The notes: generated from the sequence alone by a model not told the origin. A stretch of 64,000 bases of DNA from Oscillospiraceae bacterium (GCA_015065785.1 SVPR01000004.1:62001-126000), one strand, 5' to 3'; positions 43,791 to 53,134 are shown, counted from the stretch's first letter. Numbers and translations are program-made.

Positions 43791-43849
43791 TTATAATCAA
43801 CGCGAAGCGTTCCGAAATTCTGCATTCTGCACTCTGCATTCTGCATTCA
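43791..43849. repeat. Composite heptad-repeat element 5, right half
   Basis: TTATAATC, mini-palindrome AACGC-GAA-GCGTT (43799-43811), CCGAA, then ATTCTGC, ATTCTGC, ACTCTGC, ATTCTGC, ATTC, ending in the plsC stop codon (43847-43849). Confidence 0.75.
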
Positions 43850-44497
43850 GATAAGCCCTGAGTGTTTCGCTCTCTCAAAGTCCTGTGCACTTCCATTGCC
43901 TTCTTTGAGGTTTTCTAAAATAAGAGCTTCGACTGCTTTGTGGAGCTTTTCATTTGCTTCTTCTAAATCCATTTCGCTTACATCTATTGGCTCACCAATG
44001 CGTGCTACAAGATTTTTTGGTCTGAATTTATAGTCACCCGAAACGCCAACAGGAACAACTAAAGCGTTATTCTTTTTAGCGAGTGACACTGCACCGAATT
44101 TAAACGGCATAAGTAAATCTTCTGTTTTATTTCTTGTGCCCTCAGGGAAAATACCTAAAGCACCTTGTGACTTTAAAACTTCAGTTGCGGCGTCTTTAGC
44201 CTCTGAGTCGTGACCATTTCTGTTTACAGGAATACAACCGGCTGCTTTAAAGAACCAGGCAACCTTTTTATTTTCAAAATATTCGCTTTTTGCCATATAG
44301 TGAATTGGTCTTTTTGTAGAAATTATTACCATACATTGATCCATTAAGTGCTTGTGGTTACAAGCTACTACAATAGCACCGCTTTTTGGAATATTTTCTT
44401 TGCCTATAAGCTTTGGTGCGTACCAGAATTTAAAAACCGGTTTTAAGATTGCTGATAAAATTTTAAAGCCTGTGTTGCTTTTTGCATAGTTTGTCAT
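43847..44497 (-). CDS. plsC: 1-acyl-sn-glycerol-3-phosphate acyltransferase
   Basis: Membrane-associated enzyme that acylates lysophosphatidic acid to phosphatidic acid. 216 residues with the HX4D catalytic motif in CNHKHLMDQ and the substrate motif FPEGTRNKTEDL. AAGAAGGTACTTTATA precedes the ATG, which meets the stop of the lipid kinase gene. The last dozen residues (SAQDFERAKHSGLI) look unlike the family end, and the stop falls in a heptad array, so the C-terminus may have been rewritten by the repeat. Confidence 0.92.
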   Translation of the reverse strand: MTNYAKSNTGFKILSAILKPVFKFWYAPKLIGKENIPKSGAIVVACNHKHLMDQCMVIISTKRPIHYMAKSEYFENKKVAWFFKAAGCIPVNRNGHDSEAKDAATEVLKSQGALGIFPEGTRNKTEDLLMPFKFGAVSLAKKNNALVVPVGVSGDYKFRPKNLVARIGEPIDVSEMDLEEANEKLHKAVEALILENLKEGNGSAQDFERAKHSGLI

Positions 44498-45435
44498 TAT
44501 AAAGTACCTTCTTCAACCTTTTTTAAAAAATCAGAATTTGACGGAACAACATATTTAATAGCATTTTCAACGATATTAAATGTTGCTTCGGTCACAATTT
44601 TAACCTCACCGTCAAAATTAACTGCAGACGGCTTTGTGCTTTTAATTGTAATCTTTTTACCTCTCTTAAAGTGAGTTCTTTTCCAGTCTAAATGCTCTCC
44701 GCGTTTGTATTTATTTATAAGTCCTAAAAGAGTAAGTCTTGTGCAATCCTTTTCGACTACAACAAAATCTAAAAGACCATCGTAAGTAAGAGCCTTTGGC
44801 GCTGCCATATATCCGCCACCATACCAACGGGAATTGGCAACCACGCAGAAAAGAACATCCTTTGTAAAAGGTTCATCATCGTCAAACTGAATTGTGAATG
44901 TATTTTTCATTTTACCAATAAAGCAATAAAGAAGTGCCGCAGTATATGCTGCTTCAGGTGCTAAAAATGGCAGCTTTTTAAAATGCGCTTGTTTTGCACA
45001 AACCTCAGCATCAAGTCCCATTGAGCATTGGTTTATTGCATATTGGTCCTCATATTTTATAAGGTCAAATTCCATTGGTGTGCCTGAAATATGTGCTTTT
45101 ACATCTAATAAATCTTCTTTTTTACCAAAAATTCTTATAAAGTCATTACCGCTGCCTAATGGAATTGCCGCAACCTCAACATTTTTATTTTCGGCACAAG
45201 CGTTTACAACCTCTGAAAGAGTACCATCTCCACCGCAGGCATAAAATCTTATATACTCACCTGTTTCAACCTGTGCCTTTGTGTAATCATAAGCATCGGT
45301 TTCTGATGTAGTGATATGAATTTCATATTCATCCCGAATATTAAGCTCCAAAAAAGCGTTTTTAATTTTTTCAATGTAAGCATCGCAAGAAATACCACTG
45401 CCTGCTTTAGGGTTAATAATAAAAATGTGTTTCAT
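44497..45435 (-). CDS. Diacylglycerol kinase-family lipid kinase
   Basis: Soluble lipid kinase of the YegS/BmrU/DgkB group, 312 residues from the ATG at 45435 (MKHIFIINPKAGSG); the frame opens at 45456. ATP motif GGDGTLSEVV and the substrate motif PLGSGNDF are present. It probably phosphorylates diacylglycerol for recycling to phosphatidic acid, which fits the adjacent plsC. DgkB is the closest functional name, but substrate specificity is not shown. Confidence 0.9.
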   Translation of the reverse strand: MKHIFIINPKAGSGISCDAYIEKIKNAFLELNIRDEYEIHITTSETDAYDYTKAQVETGEYIRFYACGGDGTLSEVVNACAENKNVEVAAIPLGSGNDFIRIFGKKEDLLDVKAHISGTPMEFDLIKYEDQYAINQCSMGLDAEVCAKQAHFKKLPFLAPEAAYTAALLYCFIGKMKNTFTIQFDDDEPFTKDVLFCVVANSRWYGGGYMAAPKALTYDGLLDFVVVEKDCTRLTLLGLINKYKRGEHLDWKRTHFKRGKKITIKSTKPSAVNFDGEVKIVTEATFNIVENAIKYVVPSNSDFLKKVEEGTL

Positions 45436-45476
45436 AAAACCATCTTCTCTCATCACAAAAAGTTTCGGGTTTTCCC

Positions 45477-46592
45477 CTATTTAAAATACATATATAACTG
45501 GCATTTAATCATACCGTTATATAATTTTCTGCGTTTGTCTGCCTTTCTGCCAAAGCAGGTTTCAAATTCTTCGTCAGGCGTAATTATATAGTAGCTCCAG
45601 CCGTGACTTTGCGGGAACACTCTGCCCATCTCTCTGTAAAGCCCCTCTGCCTCTTGCAAATCTAAAAGTCTTTCACCATAAGGTGGGTTTACAAGAACTG
45701 TTCCTCTTTCAGTATGTCGCTTAAAATCACGGATATCGCGTTTTTCAAAATGAAGCTTTTTACCTATTGGAAGTCTTGCGGCATTCGCCATAGCAAGCTT
45801 TACTGTTTCACCGTCAATATCTGAACCGAAGCCCTGAAAATCTGTGTCGATTTTTTCAAGACTTTTTGCTCTTTCTCTTTCTTCTGCCCAGATGTTTTTA
45901 GGTAAAACCTCAAAGCGTTCAGCAGAAAAGTGTCTGTTTAAGCCTGGCGCAATATTATGTGCATACAAAGCACCCTCTATCATTAAAGTACCGCTACCGC
46001 ACATCGGGTCATAAAGTGTGTGGTAATGCTTTAATTTAGCAAGTGAGCAAATTGCCGCCGCCAAGGTTTCTTTCATTGGTGCAAAGTTACTCTGAAGTCT
46101 GTAACCCCTTTTATGAAGTCCTGCACCTGAAGTATCTATTAAAAGAGTTGCTTCATCATTCATAATTGAAAACTGAATCTGATGCGTAGGGCCTGTTTCG
46201 TCGAACCACGAAATACCATATTTTGACTTTAATCTTTCAACAACTGCCTTTTTGATAATCGCCTGACAATCGCTGACGCTGAAGAGTGTGGATTTTAAGG
46301 AATATCCTTTTACAGGGAAAGCATCGTCTTTTAAAATCCATTGCTCCCAGGGTAAATTTTTTGTACCCTGAAAAAGCTCCTCAAATGTAGTTGCTTTGAA
46401 TGAGCCGACAAAAATCTGAACTCTTTCTGCAAAGTGTGAGCAAATATTAACTCTTGCCAATAAATTCTCATCACCCGAAAAAAGCACTCTGCCGTTTTCT
46501 GCTTTTACATCCTCTGCCTCAAGTGTTCGTAATTCGTCAGCAATAATACCCTCGACACCTAAAAGACAAGGTATAACAAAATTTATTTTCAT
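45477..46592 (-). CDS. THUMP-domain SAM-dependent RNA methyltransferase
   Basis: 371-residue relative of B. subtilis YpsC and of the N-terminal half of RlmL. The THUMP region lies at about 45-160, then a class I methyltransferase domain with LYDPMCGSGTLMIEGAL (SAM loop) and the NPPYGERL catalytic motif, typical of N2-guanine methyltransferases acting on 23S rRNA. GAAAGGTTAAATT precedes the ATG, 3 bases after the histidine kinase. Confidence 0.93.
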   Translation of the reverse strand: MKINFVIPCLLGVEGIIADELRTLEAEDVKAENGRVLFSGDENLLARVNICSHFAERVQIFVGSFKATTFEELFQGTKNLPWEQWILKDDAFPVKGYSLKSTLFSVSDCQAIIKKAVVERLKSKYGISWFDETGPTHQIQFSIMNDEATLLIDTSGAGLHKRGYRLQSNFAPMKETLAAAICSLAKLKHYHTLYDPMCGSGTLMIEGALYAHNIAPGLNRHFSAERFEVLPKNIWAEERERAKSLEKIDTDFQGFGSDIDGETVKLAMANAARLPIGKKLHFEKRDIRDFKRHTERGTVLVNPPYGERLLDLQEAEGLYREMGRVFPQSHGWSYYIITPDEEFETCFGRKADKRRKLYNGMIKCQLYMYFK

Positions 46593-46595
46593 AAT

Positions 46596-48029
46596 TTAAC
46601 CTTTCATTTTTTCAATTTCAAACCAGAATTCTACGCCATTTTCAAGATTATTGAAGCCACAGGAACAATTGTGCATATCCATTATGGATTTAACAATGGA
46701 AAGTCCTAAACCGAAACGCCCCTCTTTTCTTGAATGAGCCTTATCTGCTCTGTAAAACGAATTGAAAATATTATCTTTATCTTTATCATCAATAAAGCTA
46801 CCTGAATTATAAACAGATACTTTATATTTTTCGCCTGTATCAATAACTGAAGCTATAATTTCTTTTTCGTTTTTTGCATGACTGCAAGCATTTGAAATAT
46901 AATTGGAAAGCACTCTTTCAATTTGTGCTCTGTCTGCAAAAACATTAAAAGAATTTTCTTCAGCCTCAAATTTTGCAGTAATTCCTTTTTCTTCAAAAAT
47001 TGGTCTTGCCGCTTTCATATATTCAATTATCAGCTCACTTAACGAAAATTCTTCTTTATTAAGAGTTTTCATACCTGAAGAATAAAGTGATGCTTCTAAA
47101 AGACTTAAAACGAGCGAATTCATTTTGTCAGCTTCATTCATAATTATATCGCAATACTCCTGCATAGCGCTGTCTTCTTCGCTGACATTCATTTTTAACC
47201 CCTCTGCGTAGCCACGGATTATAGCAATAGGCGTTTTTAATTCGTGAGATGCAGATGAAACGAAATCCTGACGCATTTTTTCTAATTTTCGCTCTTTTTC
47301 AATATCGCTTACTAATTGCTTGTTTGTTGTTTGCAATTCTGTCAGAGCAGTATCCAGTGAAGATGAAAGCTTATTTATGCTCTCTGCCAATACGCCGATT
47401 TCATCGTTTCTGTCAATGTCACATTTTTCTGAGAAATCTAAGTTACTCATTTTATTTGCGGCATCGGTAATTTTAATAATAGGCTTTGTAAAACGCTTTG
47501 CGTAGCCTGAAATATATAAAAGCGAAAGCACCAGAGCAACTATTGCAATAATCGTCGTAACATTCGTCGCAATCGAAGCATTTTCCTGAATAACATCCTT
47601 TTGTGTCATAATTTCAATATGGTAGCCGTTAGAAAAATCCTTACCATAAAGAATGTATTGAGTTGTACTGTCCTCTTCCTGCAAAATGTTAAAATAGCTT
47701 CCGTCTTCATTTTCAGTACGGCTGACAATGTTTAATTTCTGACCCGAAACAAAGCTACCGCTACCCTCGTAAATATAATTATCCTTATCGTCATAAAGGT
47801 CAATACTAACATTGTTTGCAATTTCATATTGAGAAAGAAGCGGGTAATAATCGCCCTCGTAATTTTCAGCATCAACCGCCATTTGCTTCAATGAATTTTC
47901 TTCATTCCACAAATAAACATTTTCGAGCATTCGCGAGTTAACAACTATAAGGGCAATAAGACACACTGCAAAAATTGCACCGACTTCAAGAAAAACACGA
48001 ATTCTGATGCCGAGTTTTTTCTTTTTCAT
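46596..48029 (-). CDS. Sensor histidine kinase
   Basis: 477-residue membrane kinase. Two membrane helices (about 12-31 and 154-174) flank an extracytoplasmic sensor of about 120 residues. HAMP spans about 175-230, and HisKA has the phosphorylated His262 in SASHELKTPIAIIRGYAEG. The ATPase domain has N-box NYISNACSHA and G2 GRFGLGLSIVK. It is paired with the response regulator upstream (31-base gap). The signal is unknown. GGGGGCAAAGGCG precedes the ATG. Confidence 0.95.
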   Translation of the reverse strand: MKKKKLGIRIRVFLEVGAIFAVCLIALIVVNSRMLENVYLWNEENSLKQMAVDAENYEGDYYPLLSQYEIANNVSIDLYDDKDNYIYEGSGSFVSGQKLNIVSRTENEDGSYFNILQEEDSTTQYILYGKDFSNGYHIEIMTQKDVIQENASIATNVTTIIAIVALVLSLLYISGYAKRFTKPIIKITDAANKMSNLDFSEKCDIDRNDEIGVLAESINKLSSSLDTALTELQTTNKQLVSDIEKERKLEKMRQDFVSSASHELKTPIAIIRGYAEGLKMNVSEEDSAMQEYCDIIMNEADKMNSLVLSLLEASLYSSGMKTLNKEEFSLSELIIEYMKAARPIFEEKGITAKFEAEENSFNVFADRAQIERVLSNYISNACSHAKNEKEIIASVIDTGEKYKVSVYNSGSFIDDKDKDNIFNSFYRADKAHSRKEGRFGLGLSIVKSIMDMHNCSCGFNNLENGVEFWFEIEKMKG

Positions 48030-48060
48030 CGCCTTTGCCCCCTGACTGTTGTTTTAAAAG

Positions 48061-48744
48061 CTATTCCTGAATTTTGTAGCCTGTTCCATAAATTGTTTTA
48101 ATGTGATTTACGCCCCATTCGCCGAGCTTTGTTCTGAGTCTTGCCACATGAGAATCAACTGTTCGTGTGTCGCCCTCATACTCGTAGCCCCAGACCTCGT
48201 CTAAAAGCTGTTCTCTGGTGTAAACTCTGCCGGGGTGTGAAGAAAGCTTTAAAAGAATTTTATATTCCTTTAAGGTAAGCTCAACTACAACACCATCTAA
48301 ATATACCTCGTGAGCTAATGGATTTATAATCAATTCACCGAGTGAAATATTTTCATTTTCTGCCTTTTTTTCAACAGGAGAAGTACCTCTTTTTAAAAGA
48401 GCATCTACTCTTTTTGAGAGAATCGTAAGTGAAAATGGCTTTGTTACATAGTCATCGGCACCTGATTCAAAGCCCATAATCTGATCAAAGTCCTGACTTC
48501 TTGCAGAAACGAGAATAATCGGAATACCGCTGGTTTCTCTGATTTTACGGCAAACCTCCCAGCCATCAATTTCGGGCATCATAATATCAAGAAGTGCCAT
48601 ATTTATATCAGGATTCCTTTTAAAAATATTTAACGCATCCAAGCCGTTTTCTGCCTCTAAAATTTCGTGCCCCTCTTTAGACAAACAATCATTTATAAGC
48701 TTTCTTATTAATTGCTCATCATCTGCGACAAGAATTTTTGCCAT
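48061..48744 (-). CDS. OmpR-family response regulator
   Basis: 227 residues. The receiver domain has acidic pocket DD at 8-9, phospho-Asp53 (ALLDIMMPE) and Lys102 (VTKPFSL). The C-terminal winged helix contains ELTLKEYKILLKLSSHPGRVYTREQLLDEVWGYEYEGDTRTVDSHVARLRTKL. Partner of the adjacent kinase. It resembles the PhoB/VanR/WalR group, but the sequence alone does not assign it. Confidence 0.96.
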   Translation of the reverse strand: MAKILVADDEQLIRKLINDCLSKEGHEILEAENGLDALNIFKRNPDINMALLDIMMPEIDGWEVCRKIRETSGIPIILVSARSQDFDQIMGFESGADDYVTKPFSLTILSKRVDALLKRGTSPVEKKAENENISLGELIINPLAHEVYLDGVVVELTLKEYKILLKLSSHPGRVYTREQLLDEVWGYEYEGDTRTVDSHVARLRTKLGEWGVNHIKTIYGTGYKIQE

Positions 48745-48778
48745 AATTTCACCGCCTTATAACATATAATACGCTACT

Positions 48779-49456
48779 TCACTGATTTGCAGGGCAAACC
48801 CTCATACAAATTCCGCAAACTACGCCACGACCAATATGATGAAATTTCTTCTTCATATAATCACTGCACACTGCAGGACTGAATATTTCTTCTCTTTTAA
48901 TACCCTCGTGCCAATCGTTACCCAGAATTGCTCCCGATGGACACGCTTTCACACATAAATTACAGCCGTTACAAATATTTTGTGGCATTTCGCAATCTCT
49001 TTCAACAGGGCAATCTGTAAGAATTGTTCCGAGCCTTACTCTTGCACCATATTTTTTATGAAGAAAGAGCGAATTTTTGCCGATTGTACCAAGTCCTGCT
49101 TTTCGTGCCGCTTCTTTATGTGAATATCTGCCGTCAAACGGTGTACCGGGCATACTCTGAGATGCGGCAACTGTTATATATTTATAGCCCTTGCTTTCTA
49201 AAAACAACCCTGCTTCTAAAAGGCAACGGTCAATAAACGCATTTACTGTTCTGTAATGGTTAAAATATGTCGGTGTAGGCTCAGCATCTATTTCATTGAT
49301 AATTGCATCTGAAAGCTTTACTACTATGCTTATTGCGTTTTGCAGTTCGCCCGAATCTGCATTACCTAAAAAAGAAAAACCTACATCACTTACACCTTTA
49401 CTTAAAAGAAGCTCTTTAAGTTCGTTTTGTAAGACTGAAACATCATTCTTCGCCAT
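48779..49456 (-). CDS. 4Fe-4S double-cluster protein related to epoxyqueuosine reductase
   Basis: 225 residues. The N-terminal part resembles the QueG core (ARKAGLGTIGKNSLFLHKKYGARVRLGTILTD), and two Cys motifs follow: CNGCNLCVKACP and CGICMRVCP. The latter ends the chain at VCPANQ, so the C-terminal HEAT region of QueG is absent. It may be a reductase using the two clusters as electron relay, but a role in queuosine synthesis is doubtful. It overlaps the oxidoreductase gene by 14 bases and has GAGGACTAAGA before its ATG. Confidence 0.8.
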   Translation of the reverse strand: MAKNDVSVLQNELKELLLSKGVSDVGFSFLGNADSGELQNAISIVVKLSDAIINEIDAEPTPTYFNHYRTVNAFIDRCLLEAGLFLESKGYKYITVAASQSMPGTPFDGRYSHKEAARKAGLGTIGKNSLFLHKKYGARVRLGTILTDCPVERDCEMPQNICNGCNLCVKACPSGAILGNDWHEGIKREEIFSPAVCSDYMKKKFHHIGRGVVCGICMRVCPANQ

Positions 49457-50423
49457 TCTTAGTCCTCATTTTTTCCATACAACTCAGCACCTTCTGGCTC
49501 ATTGCGGCACATTCATAGTAAAGTCCCTTGTTGTTTTCAAAATCTGTAAGGAAATTATACATACTTCTTGCTTCATTCGCCATAAGTGCCGTTTTTTCCT
49601 CACTGCCCAGAACATCAATTTTATTGCCTGATTTATCATAACAGGTAATACCTCTTAATTGAGAAACGGAATCAATGGTTATTGTGCCGTTATCCCCTAA
49701 AATCTGAGATGCACTTCTGCTTTCAGCAGTTTTGGAATATGTAATTGTTACTATTTTATCTTTATATTTTAATATTGCTGAGCCTGCACCGTCTGCACCT
49801 GTGAAAATAAAATTCTGAAGTGCAGTTACCTCCTGTGGCTCTCCAAATATGTCAATAGCAGGGTAAACACAATAAATACCTAAATCGTTAAGTGCACCTG
49901 TTTTCATTTTCGGGTTAAATATATTAGGTAATTCGCCTGCTAAAAGTGCTTCATATTTTGAAGATAATTGCGAATAATCAAAATAAGCCGAAGAGATGTT
50001 ACCAATACCACGGACTGCCTGCTTCAAAGCATTGCGGGTATCAGTGTGCATATACATAATAGCTTCAAAATATCTTACATTATTTTCTTCAGCTAAAAAG
50101 AACAGCTTTGAAAATTCTTCACTTGTTGTTGTAATCGGCTTTTCGCAAATAACGCTTTTCTTGTTTTCTAAAAGGAATTTGCATTGCTCATAATGACACA
50201 CATTAGGACTTGCAACATATACAAAATCTGTATCTGAATCCGCAACCTCTTCAATTGATTTAAACACTCTTTGTGCGCCGACCTTTTCGCAGAAAGCCTT
50301 ACCCTTTTCTTCAGAGCGAGAATAAACGCCATCTAAAACTAGCCCCTCTACTGTTTTTGCACCCTCAATAAAAGAGTTGGTTATCCACGAGGTTCCTATT
50401 ACAGAATATTTGATTTCTTGCAT
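49443..50423 (-). CDS. Gfo/Idh/MocA-family oxidoreductase
   Basis: 326-residue NAD(P)-dependent sugar or inositol dehydrogenase. The Rossmann motif is slightly unusual (VIGTSWITNSFI in place of GxGxxG). The conserved EKP motif is CEKPITTT, followed by the C-terminal alpha/beta domain (GALNDLGIYCVYPAIDIFG). It begins right after the GH20 stop (shared base 50423) with GGAGGCGATGAATA upstream, so it is probably coupled to hexosamine use. The substrate is unknown. Confidence 0.9.
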   Translation of the reverse strand: MQEIKYSVIGTSWITNSFIEGAKTVEGLVLDGVYSRSEEKGKAFCEKVGAQRVFKSIEEVADSDTDFVYVASPNVCHYEQCKFLLENKKSVICEKPITTTSEEFSKLFFLAEENNVRYFEAIMYMHTDTRNALKQAVRGIGNISSAYFDYSQLSSKYEALLAGELPNIFNPKMKTGALNDLGIYCVYPAIDIFGEPQEVTALQNFIFTGADGAGSAILKYKDKIVTITYSKTAESRSASQILGDNGTITIDSVSQLRGITCYDKSGNKIDVLGSEEKTALMANEARSMYNFLTDFENNKGLYYECAAMSQKVLSCMEKMRTKNGEE

Positions 50424-51907
50424 TATTCATCGCCTCCTAACAGTTCGTTTTTTTGAATTCTTAAAAAGCCTGCTACACTCTCCGGTGTAATTGTTCTTCT
50501 GCCATAATTTAATAGTTGTGATATTTTCTTTTGCGGTGTGCCAAGCCATTCTTCTTTTGCACCACTTGGAACTTTCATTTCTCTTAAAATATCACAGAAA
50601 AATTGTGTTGTACTTAAAAATTGCTTATAAGCTTTATTTTCACCACCGGTCCAGGCAACCTCTGCCACTGCAAACCATCGTGGGAAGCACATAGATGAAA
50701 GCTCGTTGAAGCTTTTAATATGCTCTGTCCAGGCAGGTGACTCAATTCCTAAAATTGAATTTGCACCAACCTCTGTCAAGCCCTTTAATTTTTTAGGGCT
50801 GAATTTATAAATTTTCTCTAAAGAATTGACTACATAAGGATAGTCTATGTATAACGGCAAATTGCACTCGACAATTAACTTGTTGCCTGCGTTTGCCCAT
50901 TCTATGCTATTATTATTTTTTTCAAGCCACAAAGCAACTGCTGTGTTTTTAGAGTCTAAATTTCCGCCCTTTAAGGCATCGTTCCAGCAAATTGCAGTCT
51001 TGCCCTTTGTTTTTAAATACTCAGAAACCTCATTCATTAACCAGCCCTGAAGCTCCTGGAAATTTTTAAGACCTAATTCATCTTTTTTAGCACGGCATTT
51101 CGGGCATTCAACCCAACGGGTCTTTGGTGCTTCGTCACCACCTATATGGAAATATTTACTGTCAAATATTTCACACATTTCATCAATTACTGCGTGTATA
51201 ACCTTTTCTGTTTCAGGGTTACCAACGCATAAAATATCCTCAAAAATTCCGCCCTTTGTTTTAGGCTCAATTTTTTCGCCTCTGCAAGAAAGCTCAGGAT
51301 ATGCCGCAATTAAAGTAGTTGTGTGCCCCGGAATATCAAATTCAGGAATAACCTCAATATATCTTTCGTGGCAATATTTTACAATTTCTTTTAATTCGTC
51401 TTTCGTATAAAAATGAGCATATTCCTCTTGAATATTTTCATCTCTGCTGAATTCAGATGCGCTTCTTTTTGAGCCGATTTCAGTAAGCAGCGGATAGTCC
51501 TTCATCTGAAAACGGAAGCCCTGGTCATCTGTTAAATGAAAATGGAATTTATTGAATTTGAAAAGGGCACACGCATCTATAATTTTTTTGATTTCTTCTA
51601 CAGTAAAAAAGTGTCTTGAAGAATCTATCATAAAGCCACGGTAAGAAAACTCAGGCTCATCTGAAATATAAATATATGGAAGAAGTCCGCGGTAGTTAAA
51701 CATTAACTGCTTTAAAGTAACCTCGCCATAATAAACACCTTTTTCACTACCACCCTCAATGAGCACACCGTTTTCGTCAATAGTAAGACGATAGCCCTCA
51801 TCTGTTAAAAATGAGCGCTTAATTTCTTTTGTGATTTTTGGCTCGCCTTCAAAATTGTAAAAGCCTGATTTTAATTCAAGCTTTCTTGGTGTAGGAATAA
51901 GATGCAT
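50423..51907 (-). CDS. GH20 beta-N-acetylhexosaminidase
   Basis: 494 residues, no signal peptide. An N-terminal GH20b domain precedes the catalytic barrel: RGFMIDSSRHFFTVEEIKKIID, FHFHLTDDQGFRF, PEFDIPGHTT, and the catalytic pair Asp258-Glu259 in HIGGDEAPKTRW. It removes terminal GlcNAc or GalNAc by substrate-assisted catalysis, probably on oligosaccharides taken into the cell. AAGGAGTGATAAT precedes the ATG. It opens a run of closely spaced genes down to plsC and has its own strong promoter. Confidence 0.94.
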   Translation of the reverse strand: MHLIPTPRKLELKSGFYNFEGEPKITKEIKRSFLTDEGYRLTIDENGVLIEGGSEKGVYYGEVTLKQLMFNYRGLLPYIYISDEPEFSYRGFMIDSSRHFFTVEEIKKIIDACALFKFNKFHFHLTDDQGFRFQMKDYPLLTEIGSKRSASEFSRDENIQEEYAHFYTKDELKEIVKYCHERYIEVIPEFDIPGHTTTLIAAYPELSCRGEKIEPKTKGGIFEDILCVGNPETEKVIHAVIDEMCEIFDSKYFHIGGDEAPKTRWVECPKCRAKKDELGLKNFQELQGWLMNEVSEYLKTKGKTAICWNDALKGGNLDSKNTAVALWLEKNNNSIEWANAGNKLIVECNLPLYIDYPYVVNSLEKIYKFSPKKLKGLTEVGANSILGIESPAWTEHIKSFNELSSMCFPRWFAVAEVAWTGGENKAYKQFLSTTQFFCDILREMKVPSGAKEEWLGTPQKKISQLLNYGRRTITPESVAGFLRIQKNELLGGDE

Positions 51908-51962
51908 ATTATCACTCCTTAGCTTAAAACACTGTTTTCACTAAAAATACTTATACAGTATA

Positions 51963-51991
51963 ATAATACTATTTTAATAAAACAATGTCAA
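51963..51991 (-). promoter_or_regulatory. Sigma-A promoter of the GH20 run
   Basis: Minus strand: perfect -35 TTGACA (51986-51991), 17-bp spacer, -10 TATTAT (51963-51968). Confidence 0.8.
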
Positions 51992-52028
51992 CGAAAAACA
52001 AGCGATAATTGCTGAAAACAAAAAATAA

Positions 52029-52058
52029 AAACCGTAGTGAGTGCTCACTACGGTTTTA
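52029..52058 (-). terminator. Intrinsic terminator of the phosphoesterase gene
   Basis: 14-bp perfect stem AAAACCGTAGTGAG / CTCACTACGGTTTT (52029-52042, 52045-52058), directly after the stop at 52064. On the minus strand the arm ends in a short T-run. Confidence 0.8.
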
Positions 52059-52063
52059 GTATT

Positions 52064-53050
52064 TTATACGAGCTCGTAAGTTACTTCGTATTCAGGGATA
52101 TATTCACCTGTTCCGAAATCTCTTGCTCTTGAGATAACCTTATCTTCGTAAACCTCAAGAATTACGCCTGTACCGGCATTGTTGTACTCGCCGTCTTTAT
52201 TTGTGATACCGATTGAAGGAACATTAATACCGTGGATATTGCCGATTTCTTCATAAGTATATTGACCGATACCTGTGTGAAGGTGTCCTGTAAGATAGAA
52301 CACATTCGGATATTTATTAAGAATTTCGTAAACTACATCTGATTGGTCACCGATTGTACCTGACTCCCAGAGTGAAGTACCCCATGTGTTAGGAAGACCG
52401 TGTGTATCTTTAAGAGGATAGTGACCCATAACGAATACAGGCTTGCCTGTTGCTGAAATTGCCGCAATTCTTTCTTCGAGCCATTGAAGCTGTGCATTGC
52501 TGAGGTACGCATCCTCAAAACGCATTTCATCTGAACCAATAACAAGGAATGAGTAGCCATTCACTTCATATTCAAACCAAATATTATCAATTGCATTTTC
52601 TTTGTCATTAAGATTGTTTGTGAAATCAAAATAACGCTGTGTTGCTTGTGCGTAATCACGAAGTCTTATGTCGTGGTTACCTGAAGCCATTACAAAGTGG
52701 TCAACTCTTGTTAACTCAACTAAATCGTCTGTAAGACTGTCATATTCTGATTGGAAGCCGTTTTCAACAATATCGCCCGCAACTAAAAGAGCATCAATCT
52801 GACAAACAGCATTCTGTAAATCATCAACTGCTGCAACAAAGCTGATTTCTCTTTCAGGATTGTAGTTACAAAGCTGAGTGTCGCCCCAGACAACAGCCAT
52901 AAGCTCTGCATCTGCTTCCTTATAGTAAATTCTGTTTTCCTTTGACGGTGAACCAACTCCACCTGTTAACATTGCCAATGCTAAAATAAGACTGTTAATC
53001 TTATAAATAATAGCACTGATTATTTCAATACCACCTGCTAAAGAACCCAT
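52064..53050 (-). CDS. Membrane-anchored metallophosphoesterase
   Basis: 328 residues from the ATG at 53050, which follows GGAGGTATATAG; the frame opens at 53080. A hydrophobic N-terminal segment (about 8-33) suggests an anchor or signal. The calcineurin-like domain shows DALLVAGDIVENG, VMASGNHDIRL (GNH motif), VMGHYPLKD and YLTGHLHTG (GHxH). The usual first D-x-H motif is reduced to WGDTQL, so one metal ligand is altered. Substrate unknown. It has its own promoter and terminator. Confidence 0.85.
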   Translation of the reverse strand: MGSLAGGIEIISAIIYKINSLILALAMLTGGVGSPSKENRIYYKEADAELMAVVWGDTQLCNYNPEREISFVAAVDDLQNAVCQIDALLVAGDIVENGFQSEYDSLTDDLVELTRVDHFVMASGNHDIRLRDYAQATQRYFDFTNNLNDKENAIDNIWFEYEVNGYSFLVIGSDEMRFEDAYLSNAQLQWLEERIAAISATGKPVFVMGHYPLKDTHGLPNTWGTSLWESGTIGDQSDVVYEILNKYPNVFYLTGHLHTGIGQYTYEEIGNIHGINVPSIGITNKDGEYNNAGTGVILEVYEDKVISRARDFGTGEYIPEYEVTYELV

Positions 53051-53105
53051 TCTATATACCTCCATTTTATGAAGTTTCAATAAAACTTCGCTATAAGTAA
53101 AATCA

Positions 53106-53134
53106 TTTTACACCATTTTCTATCATTTGTCAAT
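53106..53134 (-). promoter_or_regulatory. Sigma-A promoter of the phosphoesterase gene
   Basis: Minus strand: perfect -35 TTGACA (53129-53134, inside the 3' end of the upstream gene), 17-bp spacer, -10 TAAAAT (53106-53111). Confidence 0.75.

Noticed and set aside
43777-43896. N-terminal extension of the 157-residue membrane protein into plsC
   Set aside because: The extension translates heptad repeat sequence and overlaps plsC; the ATG pair at 43773-43776 before a membrane helix is more likely.
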